This document shows, piece after piece, positions 25,463 through 33,424 of a stretch of DNA of 64,000 nucleotides (position 1 is the first letter of the stretch; each line of letters starts with the position of its first letter). The position numbers were made by a program, and so were the translations under genes. The DNA is from Gammaproteobacteria bacterium (GTDB lineage Bacteria; Pseudomonadota; Gammaproteobacteria; Pseudomonadales; Azotimanducaceae), in assembly GCA_028821405.1 (NCBI GenBank), contig JAPPGK010000027.1:41084-105083 (forward strand), in the 5' to 3' direction. The notes below the pieces were generated by a model. It did not search any database. It had not been told where the DNA came from and was given only the letters and a program-made list of their open reading frames with translations.

Positions 25463-27919
25463 CTACTGACCTAGGTCGTAGGAAACGCCGACACCGATGG
25501 ACCGGGGACGGATCATCGTGAACACGCTGTACTGCTCGCGCCAATGGATGCCCTCGCGGTATGGCCAGCCCGGGTAACCCGGATGCTGGAAGGTGATCGC
25601 CCGCTCGTCGAACAGGTTGTCGATGTTCATCCAAAGCTCGAGGGCATCGCGCCGCACCCCGACGGACAGGTCCGTCGTCATGTAGGACGGTACGGGGTTT
25701 TCGGTGTAGAAGTGCCCGTATCGTCGCGGTGCGTACCTGGCCGTGGCATTCACCCTGACCTCGCCGATCGGCATGGTCCGGCTCCAGTCCGCCAAGAGGG
25801 AGATCTGCGCGCCCGTCCCGCTGCTCGAGCCGGGAAGCGGCAGGCCGACGTAGTCCTGACGCTGGTCCGAGAGAATCTCGGCGATCTTGTAGCCCAAGTT
25901 GAGCTGCAGGTTCAGTTCGTCGTTGACCGCGTAGATCGCCATCCCCTCGAACCCGTCGATCCGCGACTTGCCGATATTGACGATCACCCGCCCGCGAATG
26001 CGGTAGAGATCAAGTCGCTGGCTGGCCTGGAACACCGGTGATTGCATGTCGGTCCAGTCGACTCGGTACAGACTGCCGTTCAGCAGCAACCGGCCATCCA
26101 TCCAGGTGCTCCGGATCCCCGCTTCGTAGTTCCGCACCGAGTCCGAGTCGTAGGGAATCCGGAACCGTGTCTCGTTTCGTGTGGTGTTGTCGCAGGTGGT
26201 CTGGCCCCTCGGGCAGGCCTGGATGTTGTTCGTGCCGCCCGGTCGATACCCCGTGGCGACGAAGGCGAACAACATGACGTCGTCCGTGTGGTGGTAGTCC
26301 ACGTTGAGACGGTAGGTACCGACGTTCGCCCAATCGGACGTGTTGCCGGTCTCGGCGTGGTGGTTGGGATTTTCCGGATTGAAGCAGCGGTCGAGCCTTT
26401 GGCCCCGGTAGAAGTTGGTGCGCAGCTTGGAATAGCGATAGCCCAACGACACCTTGATCTGATCGGTCGCGTTCAGCCCGAGTTCCGTATATGCCGCAAG
26501 TTCATCCTGGTTGTTGTACTGAAAGCGGTCCCCGATGATCGCGCCGTCGGCGACCTCCTGGACGGTGTATGCATCGCACCGGGGAACGTAGATGCCCCAG
26601 CCGCCGCTCAGCGAAGCGATGTAGTCGACATCGTTGGTGTCCCACCACGACCGACCCGAGCGGCGGTGGTTGTTGTTCTCGTACCAGGCGCCGGCGATCC
26701 ACTCGAGGAAATCGCCTTCCTCGACGTTGGATATGGCTCGGACCTCGAACGTCTCGATCTTCCGTTCCGACGGTCCCTCGGAGGAGTGCCAATACGCGTA
26801 GCCGTTGGGGGTCAGTCCGCCGATGGTCAGGCCGGGACAGCCGCCGTCGGGCACGCATTCCCACAGCGCATTGCGGTAGAAGTGGCTGTGGTTGGTCATG
26901 TTCGCGCCGATCAGCGACAAGGTGAAGGCATTGAGATCGACCTCGAACTTGAGGCTCTTGACGTCTTCCTCGGTATCCCCGGGCTCCCGCCACTGCCGTT
27001 TCGGATCCTCGGGATCGAAGCGCGTCAACTGCAGGGCGTGGATGTTGGTCTCCGTCGACGCTGCCCACGTGGCCATCGGTTTGCCCACGTCGCCGACGAC
27101 CGTGGTCTGATTGATGAGCGACGCCTCGAGCGCCATGTTGTCAGTCAAGTCCCATCTGGCGCGGAGGCGGTAGCCGTCCGTTTCTTCCGTGTCGGCATCG
27201 TCTCGGGGTCGTGCGCCGACGACGTCGATGAACCCCGGCAGATCGTAGCGGTACGCCGCCAACCGCACGGCGAACGAATCCGACAGCGGCACGTTGACAT
27301 ACCCTTCGATCGAGTTGCCGGTGCCGCCGCCCGCGACCGTGTCAAGGGATGCGCTGATGTTCCCCGAGAACGCCTCCGGGTCCGGCCTATTGCTGACGAA
27401 GCGCACCAGGCCCGCCATCGCGCTCTTGCCGAACAGCGTGCCCTGCGGCCCCTTGAGCACCTCCATGCGCTCGAGGTCGACCATCTTCAGCGGCGTGATG
27501 CCCGGGAACAGCACGACATCGTCGAGGTAGCTGGTGTTCGTCTGCTGACGCCAGATTTCCGCCCGGTGATAGCCGCGACCGTTGTTGGACATGCTTCGGA
27601 TGATGAGGATGGACTCAGTCGGCACCGACTCGGCCATGTCGACACCCGGGATCGCGGCGGCGATGTCGGTCACCTCCCGAATTCCGCGGCTGTCGAGTTG
27701 CTCGCCGGTATATGCGGTGATGGCGAGGCTCGAGTCCTGCAGGTTCACCTCGCGCTTCGAGGCCGTGACGACGACCTCCTCGATATAGCCGCCTTCGTCC
27801 TCGGCGTCAGAGTCGTCTTCGGCGGCGGTTGCCGTCAAGGCGGCACCGGCCAGAAAGGTCAGAATGATGGCGGGGATTCCCGCCGCACGTAATGGGTTGG
27901 TGACAGTTCTCGGTGTCAT
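25463..27919 (-). CDS. TonB-dependent outer-membrane receptor
   Basis: This 818-residue receptor has a signal peptide (IPAIILTFLAGAALTATAAE), a TonB-box region EEVVVTASKREVN near residue 48, plug motifs (MEVLKGPQGTLFGKSAM) and a barrel ending GVGVSYDLGQ. The ATG at 27919 follows GAAGGGGAAC. The upstream 80 bp are AT-rich for this genome, with repeated CTAAT units at 27941-27955, a plausible promoter zone. It converges on the sulfatase gene and lies downstream of the haloperoxidase fusion on the same strand. The pairing with sulfatase suggests uptake of a sulfated compound, but no SusD partner is present. Confidence 0.92.
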   Translation of the reverse strand: MTPRTVTNPLRAAGIPAIILTFLAGAALTATAAEDDSDAEDEGGYIEEVVVTASKREVNLQDSSLAITAYTGEQLDSRGIREVTDIAAAIPGVDMAESVPTESILIIRSMSNNGRGYHRAEIWRQQTNTSYLDDVVLFPGITPLKMVDLERMEVLKGPQGTLFGKSAMAGLVRFVSNRPDPEAFSGNISASLDTVAGGGTGNSIEGYVNVPLSDSFAVRLAAYRYDLPGFIDVVGARPRDDADTEETDGYRLRARWDLTDNMALEASLINQTTVVGDVGKPMATWAASTETNIHALQLTRFDPEDPKRQWREPGDTEEDVKSLKFEVDLNAFTLSLIGANMTNHSHFYRNALWECVPDGGCPGLTIGGLTPNGYAYWHSSEGPSERKIETFEVRAISNVEEGDFLEWIAGAWYENNNHRRSGRSWWDTNDVDYIASLSGGWGIYVPRCDAYTVQEVADGAIIGDRFQYNNQDELAAYTELGLNATDQIKVSLGYRYSKLRTNFYRGQRLDRCFNPENPNHHAETGNTSDWANVGTYRLNVDYHHTDDVMLFAFVATGYRPGGTNNIQACPRGQTTCDNTTRNETRFRIPYDSDSVRNYEAGIRSTWMDGRLLLNGSLYRVDWTDMQSPVFQASQRLDLYRIRGRVIVNIGKSRIDGFEGMAIYAVNDELNLQLNLGYKIAEILSDQRQDYVGLPLPGSSSGTGAQISLLADWSRTMPIGEVRVNATARYAPRRYGHFYTENPVPSYMTTDLSVGVRRDALELWMNIDNLFDERAITFQHPGYPGWPYREGIHWREQYSVFTMIRPRSIGVGVSYDLGQ

Positions 27920-28005
27920 GTTCCCCTTCGCCCCCCTTATCTAATAATCTAATAGTTGTCGCTTGACCTTACTCTGAAGTTGGTCTAGGCGGCAACTGTG
28001 AAGAG

Positions 28006-31000
28006 TCACGGTGCGCGCGACGTCGATTCCGACCCCCCCGCCGTGCTCTCTCCTCGAAAGTACGCCGCGGCCAAAGCGAACGCATCCCGACCGATCTCGA
28101 TGCCCATCAGGCGACCCGGGATGTCGTCGATCGGGGGATGGATGCCGCCCCAGATGCGCGACAGGCTGCACTGATCGGACGCGTCGCGATACGTGGCCCA
28201 CTGCAACGTCATGTCGACGGACGGGCCGTCCTCGAACACCAGGAACTCGTTGGCCTTGATCTCGAAGCCGCTCATGCCGCCGGGGAAGTAGGCGTCGCCG
28301 GTCAGCGCCGTCAGCACCTCCGCCGCCGCACGCGAATAGGTGGAGTGGCCCGAGACGTAGCCGGCGAACGGTGGCGTGACGAAGGTCGGGCGCTGGTAGG
28401 GCCACCAGTTCTCGGCGAGGATCCAGCCGACGCCCGCGGTGTCGGTTTCCTCGTCCTCGATGTAGTCCGGTCCGCGCCAGGCGTGGAACTTGATCTTGCC
28501 GACGTGCTCGCCGTCCTCGCCCGCGAGCTCGTCGCCGGCTTCCACGAGTTCGACGATGCCGTCCGTGAGGGGAATGCCGTCGGCGTGGTAGGCGTCGGCG
28601 TCGGCATCGCTGCTCTGGCCGCGGTCCGCCATGGCGCGAAGCGACGAGATGGGGCGGATGTAGTCGTAGTAGCCCTTCACGCCCCAAGCGGCAATCGCCG
28701 CGTCGTGCATCGCTCCGCCCAGGGCGAAATACGCCTTCGCGTCCCACTCCAAGGCACCGAGCTCGTCGCCGGTTCCCTCGAAGCGGCGGGCCAGGAGCGG
28801 GTGTTCGTTGACCTCGTTCAAGATCACGAACCAGTGTCCGGGCGGCGTCTCCGAGTCCGGCCCGTCGGCCCAGAACTCCGCCAGCACCCGCGTGTAGTCG
28901 CCCCGCGGCACGACCTGGGGCGCGTACGGTTCGCCGGTGGTGGGATTGAATTCGTACCCGGTTCCCGGGTCACCGCCGTCTTTGGCGTCGTAGAACGTAC
29001 GGTGATCCTCGAAACGTGCCGGATACGCGTCGATATTGCCGAGGCTTGCCGGGGAGATGTCCATCGTTACGCCGTCGGCCGGGTCGAGGTGCGACGACCA
29101 GATCGCGACCAAGGCATGCGACCAGCGGTAGTCGTCCCCCAACGTGCCGTCGATGGTCGGCGGCATCCCGGGATCGTGGTAGACCCAATAGTCGAAGTCG
29201 TCGCGCCGGTACACCGTCCTGTCCGCTGCGGACAACGCGAACGGTACGACGATGCCCCACTCCGGGCTTAGGAACTCGGGATCCTCCGTGACGGGATTGC
29301 CCGCCTGGTCGATGAAGGCTTCGAGCTTGAGCGGCTGCCAGCGGTTCAGGTCCACGATGTCCGGATTGCCCGGCTTACCGGGTTCCAAGGGCGGGTTGAC
29401 GGGTTCGTAGCTCACGTTGGCGTAGTCGTCGGCTTCGTTGGCGCCATCGGCGAGGCCGAAGTCGATGTAGCACTGCCCGATCCCGTTGCCGAAGGTGGTG
29501 GTCCCGTCGTCACTGTCCATGTCGTACCCGAGTGCGGCCAAGAGGGCGTCGGCGTCGCGGCGAATCAGGCTGGCCCGGGGCGAGAGCGTGAATCGATGCC
29601 GGATGATCCGGTAGGCCGCGAAACTCATGGCCTGCCTGCGGGCGGTCTCGACATCGTTCACCGTGGGCGCCTCGACCTCGCAGGCGACGCCTGCGCGTTC
29701 GCCGCCCAACAGCCACGGCTCGGCGGTGTCGTCGAAGGCGGCCCACACGTCGTACATGGCAGCCGAGACATGGAACAGGTTCCGGGCGTGCACCGTGGGC
29801 CGGGCGTAGTCGTTGCGGATCGCTTGCAGAAGCACTTCGCTCCAGCGACGGGCGACGGAGACGTCTTCGGTCATGGCAACGCCCGGCGTGTAGTGCGCGA
29901 TGACGGTGGCCGGGTTGCCCGGTACGACGAAGGTCGTTTCGGGCGAACGGGCGTCGTCGAAGCTGCCGCCGCCGTCGCTCGTCCAGTGGCTGAAGTGGTA
30001 GTTCGGATCCGCCGGCGATGCCTTGATCGCGACGCGGTCGCCTTCGGCGTAGTTGCCGCCCCCCGACCCGCGTGCGACGACCAGGCGAACGCCGATCGGC
30101 GGCGGTTGTTCGATCGCGAGCAACTGGTCGGCCTGGACATTCGCCACCGTGGATGTCGTACCGTTCGGCCACCTAACCGTGACTTCGGCAGTCGTGTCCG
30201 GCCCAAGTCCGAAATGCACTTCGGTGGGGTTCTGGGAGACGTAGTTGTTGCCGGCCCGCACCTCGCGCACCTGGGTTCCCGATGCCGAGTCGACGGTGAT
30301 CCAAGCACCGACACTCCGCGTATTGGCGCCGACCCCGTCGAGGACGATGCCCAGGTAGTGATTGTCGTTCTCCATGTCGTTGCGGTAGTAGACCAGTTGC
30401 GTCTCGTCGTTGTTGACGATCACGATGTCGATGTCGCCATCGCGTTCCGCGTCGAAACAGGCGACCCCGCGCCCCATGCCCTTGTCGTTCAAGGCGAACG
30501 TCGAGTCGCGGCGGCGAAACGTGCCGTCGCCCTGGCCCATGAACAGGCGCACCTGGTCGTCCTGGAAGCTCCCGATCTTGGTGCCCTCGCTCCCGGTGCC
30601 GCCCTTCCACCCGTTCGTGTGGAATATGTCGAGCACCCCGTCGTTGTCGAAGTCGGCGAAGCAACTCCCCCACCCCCAGCCGCCCCGGGCCACGCCCGCG
30701 TCCTCGGTCGCGTCCTCGAACGTGCCGTCGCCGAGGTTGCGATACAGCCTGTTGCCGAAGAAGCCGCCGTCCTCGTGGATCGAGGTGACGAACCAGTCCA
30801 TGTCCCCGTCGTTGTCGTAGTCGCCGACGGCGGCGCCCATGCCCGCCTCGTCGACGATCACGCGCCGATCGGTGATGCGCCGGAACGTACCATCGCCGTT
30901 GTTCTCGAAGATCTGGCTGGTGTCGAAGTCCCCGGTGATCAGGAGATCCGGATCGCCGTCGTTGTCGATGTCGCTGAAGTTCGGCGTGAACGTCCGGTCG

Positions 31001-31740
31001 AGCACCTGGGGATCGCGTTCGATCAGTGCCCCCGCGATGCCGGACTCGATGCTCACGGACTCGAAGACGCCCCGGCCGTCGTTGCGCCACAGGGTCTCGG
31101 TATCGGGTTGCTGCGGATTGCCCCAGTGCGCGAGCACCAAATCGAGGTCGCCGTCGAGATCGTAGTCTCCGAATGTCGCTGAGATCGTGTTGTCCGCCGA
31201 GATTTCGAGACCGGATGCCGAGGTGATGTCGACGAACGAGCCGTCCCGGTTCTCCATCAGATGGACGCGCGCGCCGTCGATGCCCCCGATGAACAGATCG
31301 AGGTCGTCGTCGCCGTCGATGTCCGCGAAGGTCGGTCCGCTACCCCGGTGCTGCAGGGCGAGGCCCACCTCGGCCGCGACCTCGACGAAGGTCCCGTCGC
31401 CCTGGTTCCGGTAGAGATGATTGGGCTCGGCGTCGCCGCCCGCGACATATAGGTCGACATCGCCATCCGCGTCGTAGTCGGCCGCCGCCAGCCCGCTCGC
31501 GAACTCCTCGCCGAACGTCCGTCGCACATTGACGATGCCGAACTCCCGGTCGAGGCCGGATCGCAGCGCGATCTCGGCAAATCCGTGCTCGGCGGGCGTT
31601 ACGGTGGGCGGCACCGTTGGCGCGGGAATCAGCGGAATCGGATCGACGCGGTCTGAACCGCCGCCACAGGCGACGAGGACGGGGAATACGATGGCGGAGA
31701 CTCCACCGACAGCACAGGGTCGGTAGGTCATCCAGCGCAT
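28006..31740 (-). CDS. FG-GAP/ASPIC lipoprotein fused to a vanadium-dependent haloperoxidase-like domain
   Basis: This 1,244-residue protein starts with a lipoprotein signal (lipobox LVAC at 22-25). Residues about 80-455 hold repeated calcium loops (DIDGDDDLDLFIGG, DIDNDGDPDLLITG). Residues about 470-545 are an ASPIC/UnbV domain and 555-617 an InlB-B-repeat-like domain (HFSHWTSDG). Residues about 630-1240 form a vanadium haloperoxidase/PAP2 fold. In it K1022 and R1029, S1130-G1131-H1132, and R1195 and H1201 match the spacing of the vanadate-binding set of fungal chloroperoxidase. F1125 sits where chloroperoxidases have Phe and bromoperoxidases His. Such enzymes oxidise halides with peroxide; some relatives are phosphatases. 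It is predicted to be exported and lipid-anchored. The start (31740 or 31731) is uncertain. Confidence 0.88.
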   Translation of the reverse strand: MRWMTYRPCAVGGVSAIVFPVLVACGGGSDRVDPIPLIPAPTVPPTVTPAEHGFAEIALRSGLDREFGIVNVRRTFGEEFASGLAAADYDADGDVDLYVAGGDAEPNHLYRNQGDGTFVEVAAEVGLALQHRGSGPTFADIDGDDDLDLFIGGIDGARVHLMENRDGSFVDITSASGLEISADNTISATFGDYDLDGDLDLVLAHWGNPQQPDTETLWRNDGRGVFESVSIESGIAGALIERDPQVLDRTFTPNFSDIDNDGDPDLLITGDFDTSQIFENNGDGTFRRITDRRVIVDEAGMGAAVGDYDNDGDMDWFVTSIHEDGGFFGNRLYRNLGDGTFEDATEDAGVARGGWGWGSCFADFDNDGVLDIFHTNGWKGGTGSEGTKIGSFQDDQVRLFMGQGDGTFRRRDSTFALNDKGMGRGVACFDAERDGDIDIVIVNNDETQLVYYRNDMENDNHYLGIVLDGVGANTRSVGAWITVDSASGTQVREVRAGNNYVSQNPTEVHFGLGPDTTAEVTVRWPNGTTSTVANVQADQLLAIEQPPPIGVRLVVARGSGGGNYAEGDRVAIKASPADPNYHFSHWTSDGGGSFDDARSPETTFVVPGNPATVIAHYTPGVAMTEDVSVARRWSEVLLQAIRNDYARPTVHARNLFHVSAAMYDVWAAFDDTAEPWLLGGERAGVACEVEAPTVNDVETARRQAMSFAAYRIIRHRFTLSPRASLIRRDADALLAALGYDMDSDDGTTTFGNGIGQCYIDFGLADGANEADDYANVSYEPVNPPLEPGKPGNPDIVDLNRWQPLKLEAFIDQAGNPVTEDPEFLSPEWGIVVPFALSAADRTVYRRDDFDYWVYHDPGMPPTIDGTLGDDYRWSHALVAIWSSHLDPADGVTMDISPASLGNIDAYPARFEDHRTFYDAKDGGDPGTGYEFNPTTGEPYAPQVVPRGDYTRVLAEFWADGPDSETPPGHWFVILNEVNEHPLLARRFEGTGDELGALEWDAKAYFALGGAMHDAAIAAWGVKGYYDYIRPISSLRAMADRGQSSDADADAYHADGIPLTDGIVELVEAGDELAGEDGEHVGKIKFHAWRGPDYIEDEETDTAGVGWILAENWWPYQRPTFVTPPFAGYVSGHSTYSRAAAEVLTALTGDAYFPGGMSGFEIKANEFLVFEDGPSVDMTLQWATYRDASDQCSLSRIWGGIHPPIDDIPGRLMGIEIGRDAFALAAAYFRGESTAGGSESTSRAP

Positions 31741-31756
31741 CGAACCGGCCCCGTCG

Positions 31757-31888
31757 CTACGACCGCTCGACCATGGAATCGCTGGAGTCGACGGTGCCAC
31801 GCAAACGCAGCACTGACTGGCAGAGGTCAATCGCCCGCTCGCGTTTGCGTAGTTCCGACACCACGGTCGTGTCCGGGAGAGAGCTCAT
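31757..31888 (-). pseudogene. VapC-like PIN toxin, truncated remnant
   Basis: This 43-codon frame starts with an ATG overlapping the stop of the antitoxin-like gene (ATGA). Its beginning, LPDTTVVSELRKRER, matches the N-terminus of VapC toxins (typically LLDTNVVSELRK), which carries the first catalytic Asp of the PIN nuclease domain. After about 20 residues the similarity ends and a stop follows, whereas VapC is normally about 130 residues. The rest of the toxin is gone, and the haloperoxidase fusion gene starts 16 bp further on. A 10-bp inverted repeat (ACGCAAACGC at 31799, GCGTTTGCGT at 31841) lies in the remnant near the break. Confidence 0.65.
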
Positions 31889-32151
31889 AGGTCAACAACG
31901 CGCGGCGGCGAAGGGTCGCGTTCGAAGTCGGCGTCGTCGCCGACATCGGGCATGGCCAGCAGGTGTTCCACGAATGCATGGAGATGCGTCTCATGGCCGT
32001 CGTCGGCGCTTGCCCGTGATCGATCAGCCTCGCGTTTCGCCTCGGCGGCGTCCAAGGCCTTCGACAGGGCCGAATCCACTGTGTCCTGCAGTGGTTCGGC
32101 CCAGGTCTTCAGCCGCTGGATCGTATGTTCGGAAACCCGGACTACTGGCAC
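31885..32151 (-). CDS. Antitoxin-like protein, probable ribbon-helix-helix (VapB-like)
   Basis: This 88-residue protein starts at GTG 32151. The N-terminal part (VVRVSEHTIQRLKTWAEPL, then QDTVDSALSKAL) looks like a beta strand followed by two helices, as in ribbon-helix-helix repressors. The acidic tail with LLAMPDVGDDADFER resembles tails of antitoxins paired with PIN toxins. The gene overlaps by 4 bp the remnant of a VapC-like toxin gene, which supports the assignment. It is likely autoregulated: a perfect 17-bp palindrome and a consensus-like promoter lie directly upstream. With the toxin broken, it may now be an orphan regulator. Confidence 0.6.
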   Translation of the reverse strand: MPVVRVSEHTIQRLKTWAEPLQDTVDSALSKALDAAEAKREADRSRASADDGHETHLHAFVEHLLAMPDVGDDADFERDPSPPRVVDL

Positions 32152-32159
32152 GGCACCGC

Positions 32160-32213
32160 CTGTTACAGAGTAACAGATGCACGCAATGTGACCACGGTTC
32201 CAGCGCGTGTCAA
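32160..32213 (-). promoter_or_regulatory. Promoter and palindromic operator of the antitoxin-like gene
   Basis: Reading the minus strand, a perfect -35 box TTGACA (32208-32213) is followed after 17 bp by a weak -10 CACATT (32185-32190). Between it and the GTG start lies a perfect palindrome, CTGTTAC, AGA, GTAACAG (32160-32176). That position, at or just after the expected transcription start and over the ribosome-binding region, is where an autorepressor of the antitoxin type would bind. Confidence 0.55.
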
Positions 32214-32294
32214 TGCCTTCGAGTCGTGCGCCCTGCGGGGCGGGGCACTTCTGCGAGTGTCGGCAATCCCACCGCACAACAGCGGTCTTCATCG

Positions 32295-33362
32295 CTACAA
32301 CAATCCGATCTTGTAGTAGGAATTCACGGTGTCGCGCAAGGTGTCGTCGATCGCGTAGGGCTTGAGTCCAAGCTCCTGCATCGCAAGGAAGACGAACGCC
32401 CGTTGCGTGTCCGGGGTCGGCTCGGCGGGCTTGCCGTCAACCATGGGCTCGCCGCCCACCTCGGCAACGCCGGGAAAGAGTTGCATGAGACGCTCGCGCA
32501 TCTGCCACGTGAACAGGATGCCGTCGAGTTCGTTGGCGCCGATGATGTATCGGGAACCGTTGCCCGCGACCGTGCTCTCGATGCACAACCGATGGGCGCG
32601 CGCCACGTCGCGGACATCGCAGTTGGTCCACTGCATGCGGCCCCCGGGTGTCTTGCCGTAGGGATTCCCCTTCATCATCTCCTTGATCCAATACTGGAAG
32701 CTCTGCACCTGGTCGTGGTTCTCGCACATCACCGGACCGATGACGTAGGCGGGCATGATGCCCATGGCCTCGAAGGTGCCTTCCCGCTCGGCGGTCTCGT
32801 AGAGCAGGCGCTCGCTGGCGCACTTCGACATCTTGTAGGCGATGCCCCGGTTCTTCGGGATGTTCTCCGTTGTCCAGGCACCGCCGTAGGCGTCGGGATG
32901 TTCGTCGGCCCAGTCGCGCTCGGTGAATACGTAGCCGTCTTCGCAAGGGTAGGTCACGGCGGCGAAGGAACTGGTGAACACGAAGCGCTTGACGGTTCCC
33001 GCCTTCAACGTCGAGTCGATGATCGGCTGCGTCTGGGTGAAGCAGCCGTCGTAGGTCTGTTGCGGCGTCTCCCGGTTGTAGCCAAGCGGCGCGGCGGTGT
33101 GGATCACGGCCGCGCAACCGGCGAAGGCTTCGTCGTAGCTGCCGTCCTGGAACAGGTCGGCCTCGAACAGTTCGACGCCGCCGCGCATACTGCCGTTGTT
33201 CATGGCCAGGAGATGGTCCACCTTGGTAGGTTTGGCGACGTCGCGCACGCAGGCCCGAACCCGGTAGCCCTGGGCCGCAAGGTCGTGAACCACCCAGGAG
33301 CCGATGTATCCGCTGGCGCCGGTGACGGCGACGGGTCCGGAGGCGGGAGATATGGCAGGCAT
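32295..33362 (-). CDS. NAD(P)-dependent epimerase/reductase (extended SDR, dihydroflavonol-reductase-like)
   Basis: This 355-residue extended SDR begins with the nucleotide-binding motif GASGYIG after residue 13 and has the catalytic YKMSK (YxxxK) near residue 180. The layout resembles 4-dihydroflavonol/cinnamoyl-CoA reductase-like enzymes, which reduce carbonyls with NADPH; bacterial members act on varied aldehydes and ketones. The ATG at 33362 follows AAGGGG. It lies 62 bp downstream of the exporter pair B genes on the same strand and may be part of their transcript. Confidence 0.9.
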   Translation of the reverse strand: MPAISPASGPVAVTGASGYIGSWVVHDLAAQGYRVRACVRDVAKPTKVDHLLAMNNGSMRGGVELFEADLFQDGSYDEAFAGCAAVIHTAAPLGYNRETPQQTYDGCFTQTQPIIDSTLKAGTVKRFVFTSSFAAVTYPCEDGYVFTERDWADEHPDAYGGAWTTENIPKNRGIAYKMSKCASERLLYETAEREGTFEAMGIMPAYVIGPVMCENHDQVQSFQYWIKEMMKGNPYGKTPGGRMQWTNCDVRDVARAHRLCIESTVAGNGSRYIIGANELDGILFTWQMRERLMQLFPGVAEVGGEPMVDGKPAEPTPDTQRAFVFLAMQELGLKPYAIDDTLRDTVNSYYKIGLL

Positions 33363-33424
33363 GGCTTTTCCCCTTGGCAGCTATTGGTGCGAACGATCAA
33401 TCAGCCATCAATGCAATTGCCCCG

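Noticed and set aside
25401..25463. A polysaccharide-utilisation locus of the SusC/SusD type around the sulfatase and TonB receptor.
   Set aside because: No SusD-like lipoprotein or clear polysaccharide lyase is present, and the receptor is of the proteobacterial type.
26042..27892. A 616-codon open frame on the plus strand opposite the TonB receptor, with similar long antisense frames at 14310-16259, 16200-17453 and 29596-31182.
   Set aside because: They are mirror frames of GC-rich genes on the other strand, with low-complexity Arg/Val/His-rich products, no recognisable motifs and no ribosome-binding sites.
30400..31560. Regularly spaced similar DNA words (gacggcgac-type) that look like a repeat array.
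   Set aside because: They encode the calcium loops of FG-GAP repeats in frame; spacing and sequence vary, so it is not a CRISPR or a satellite.
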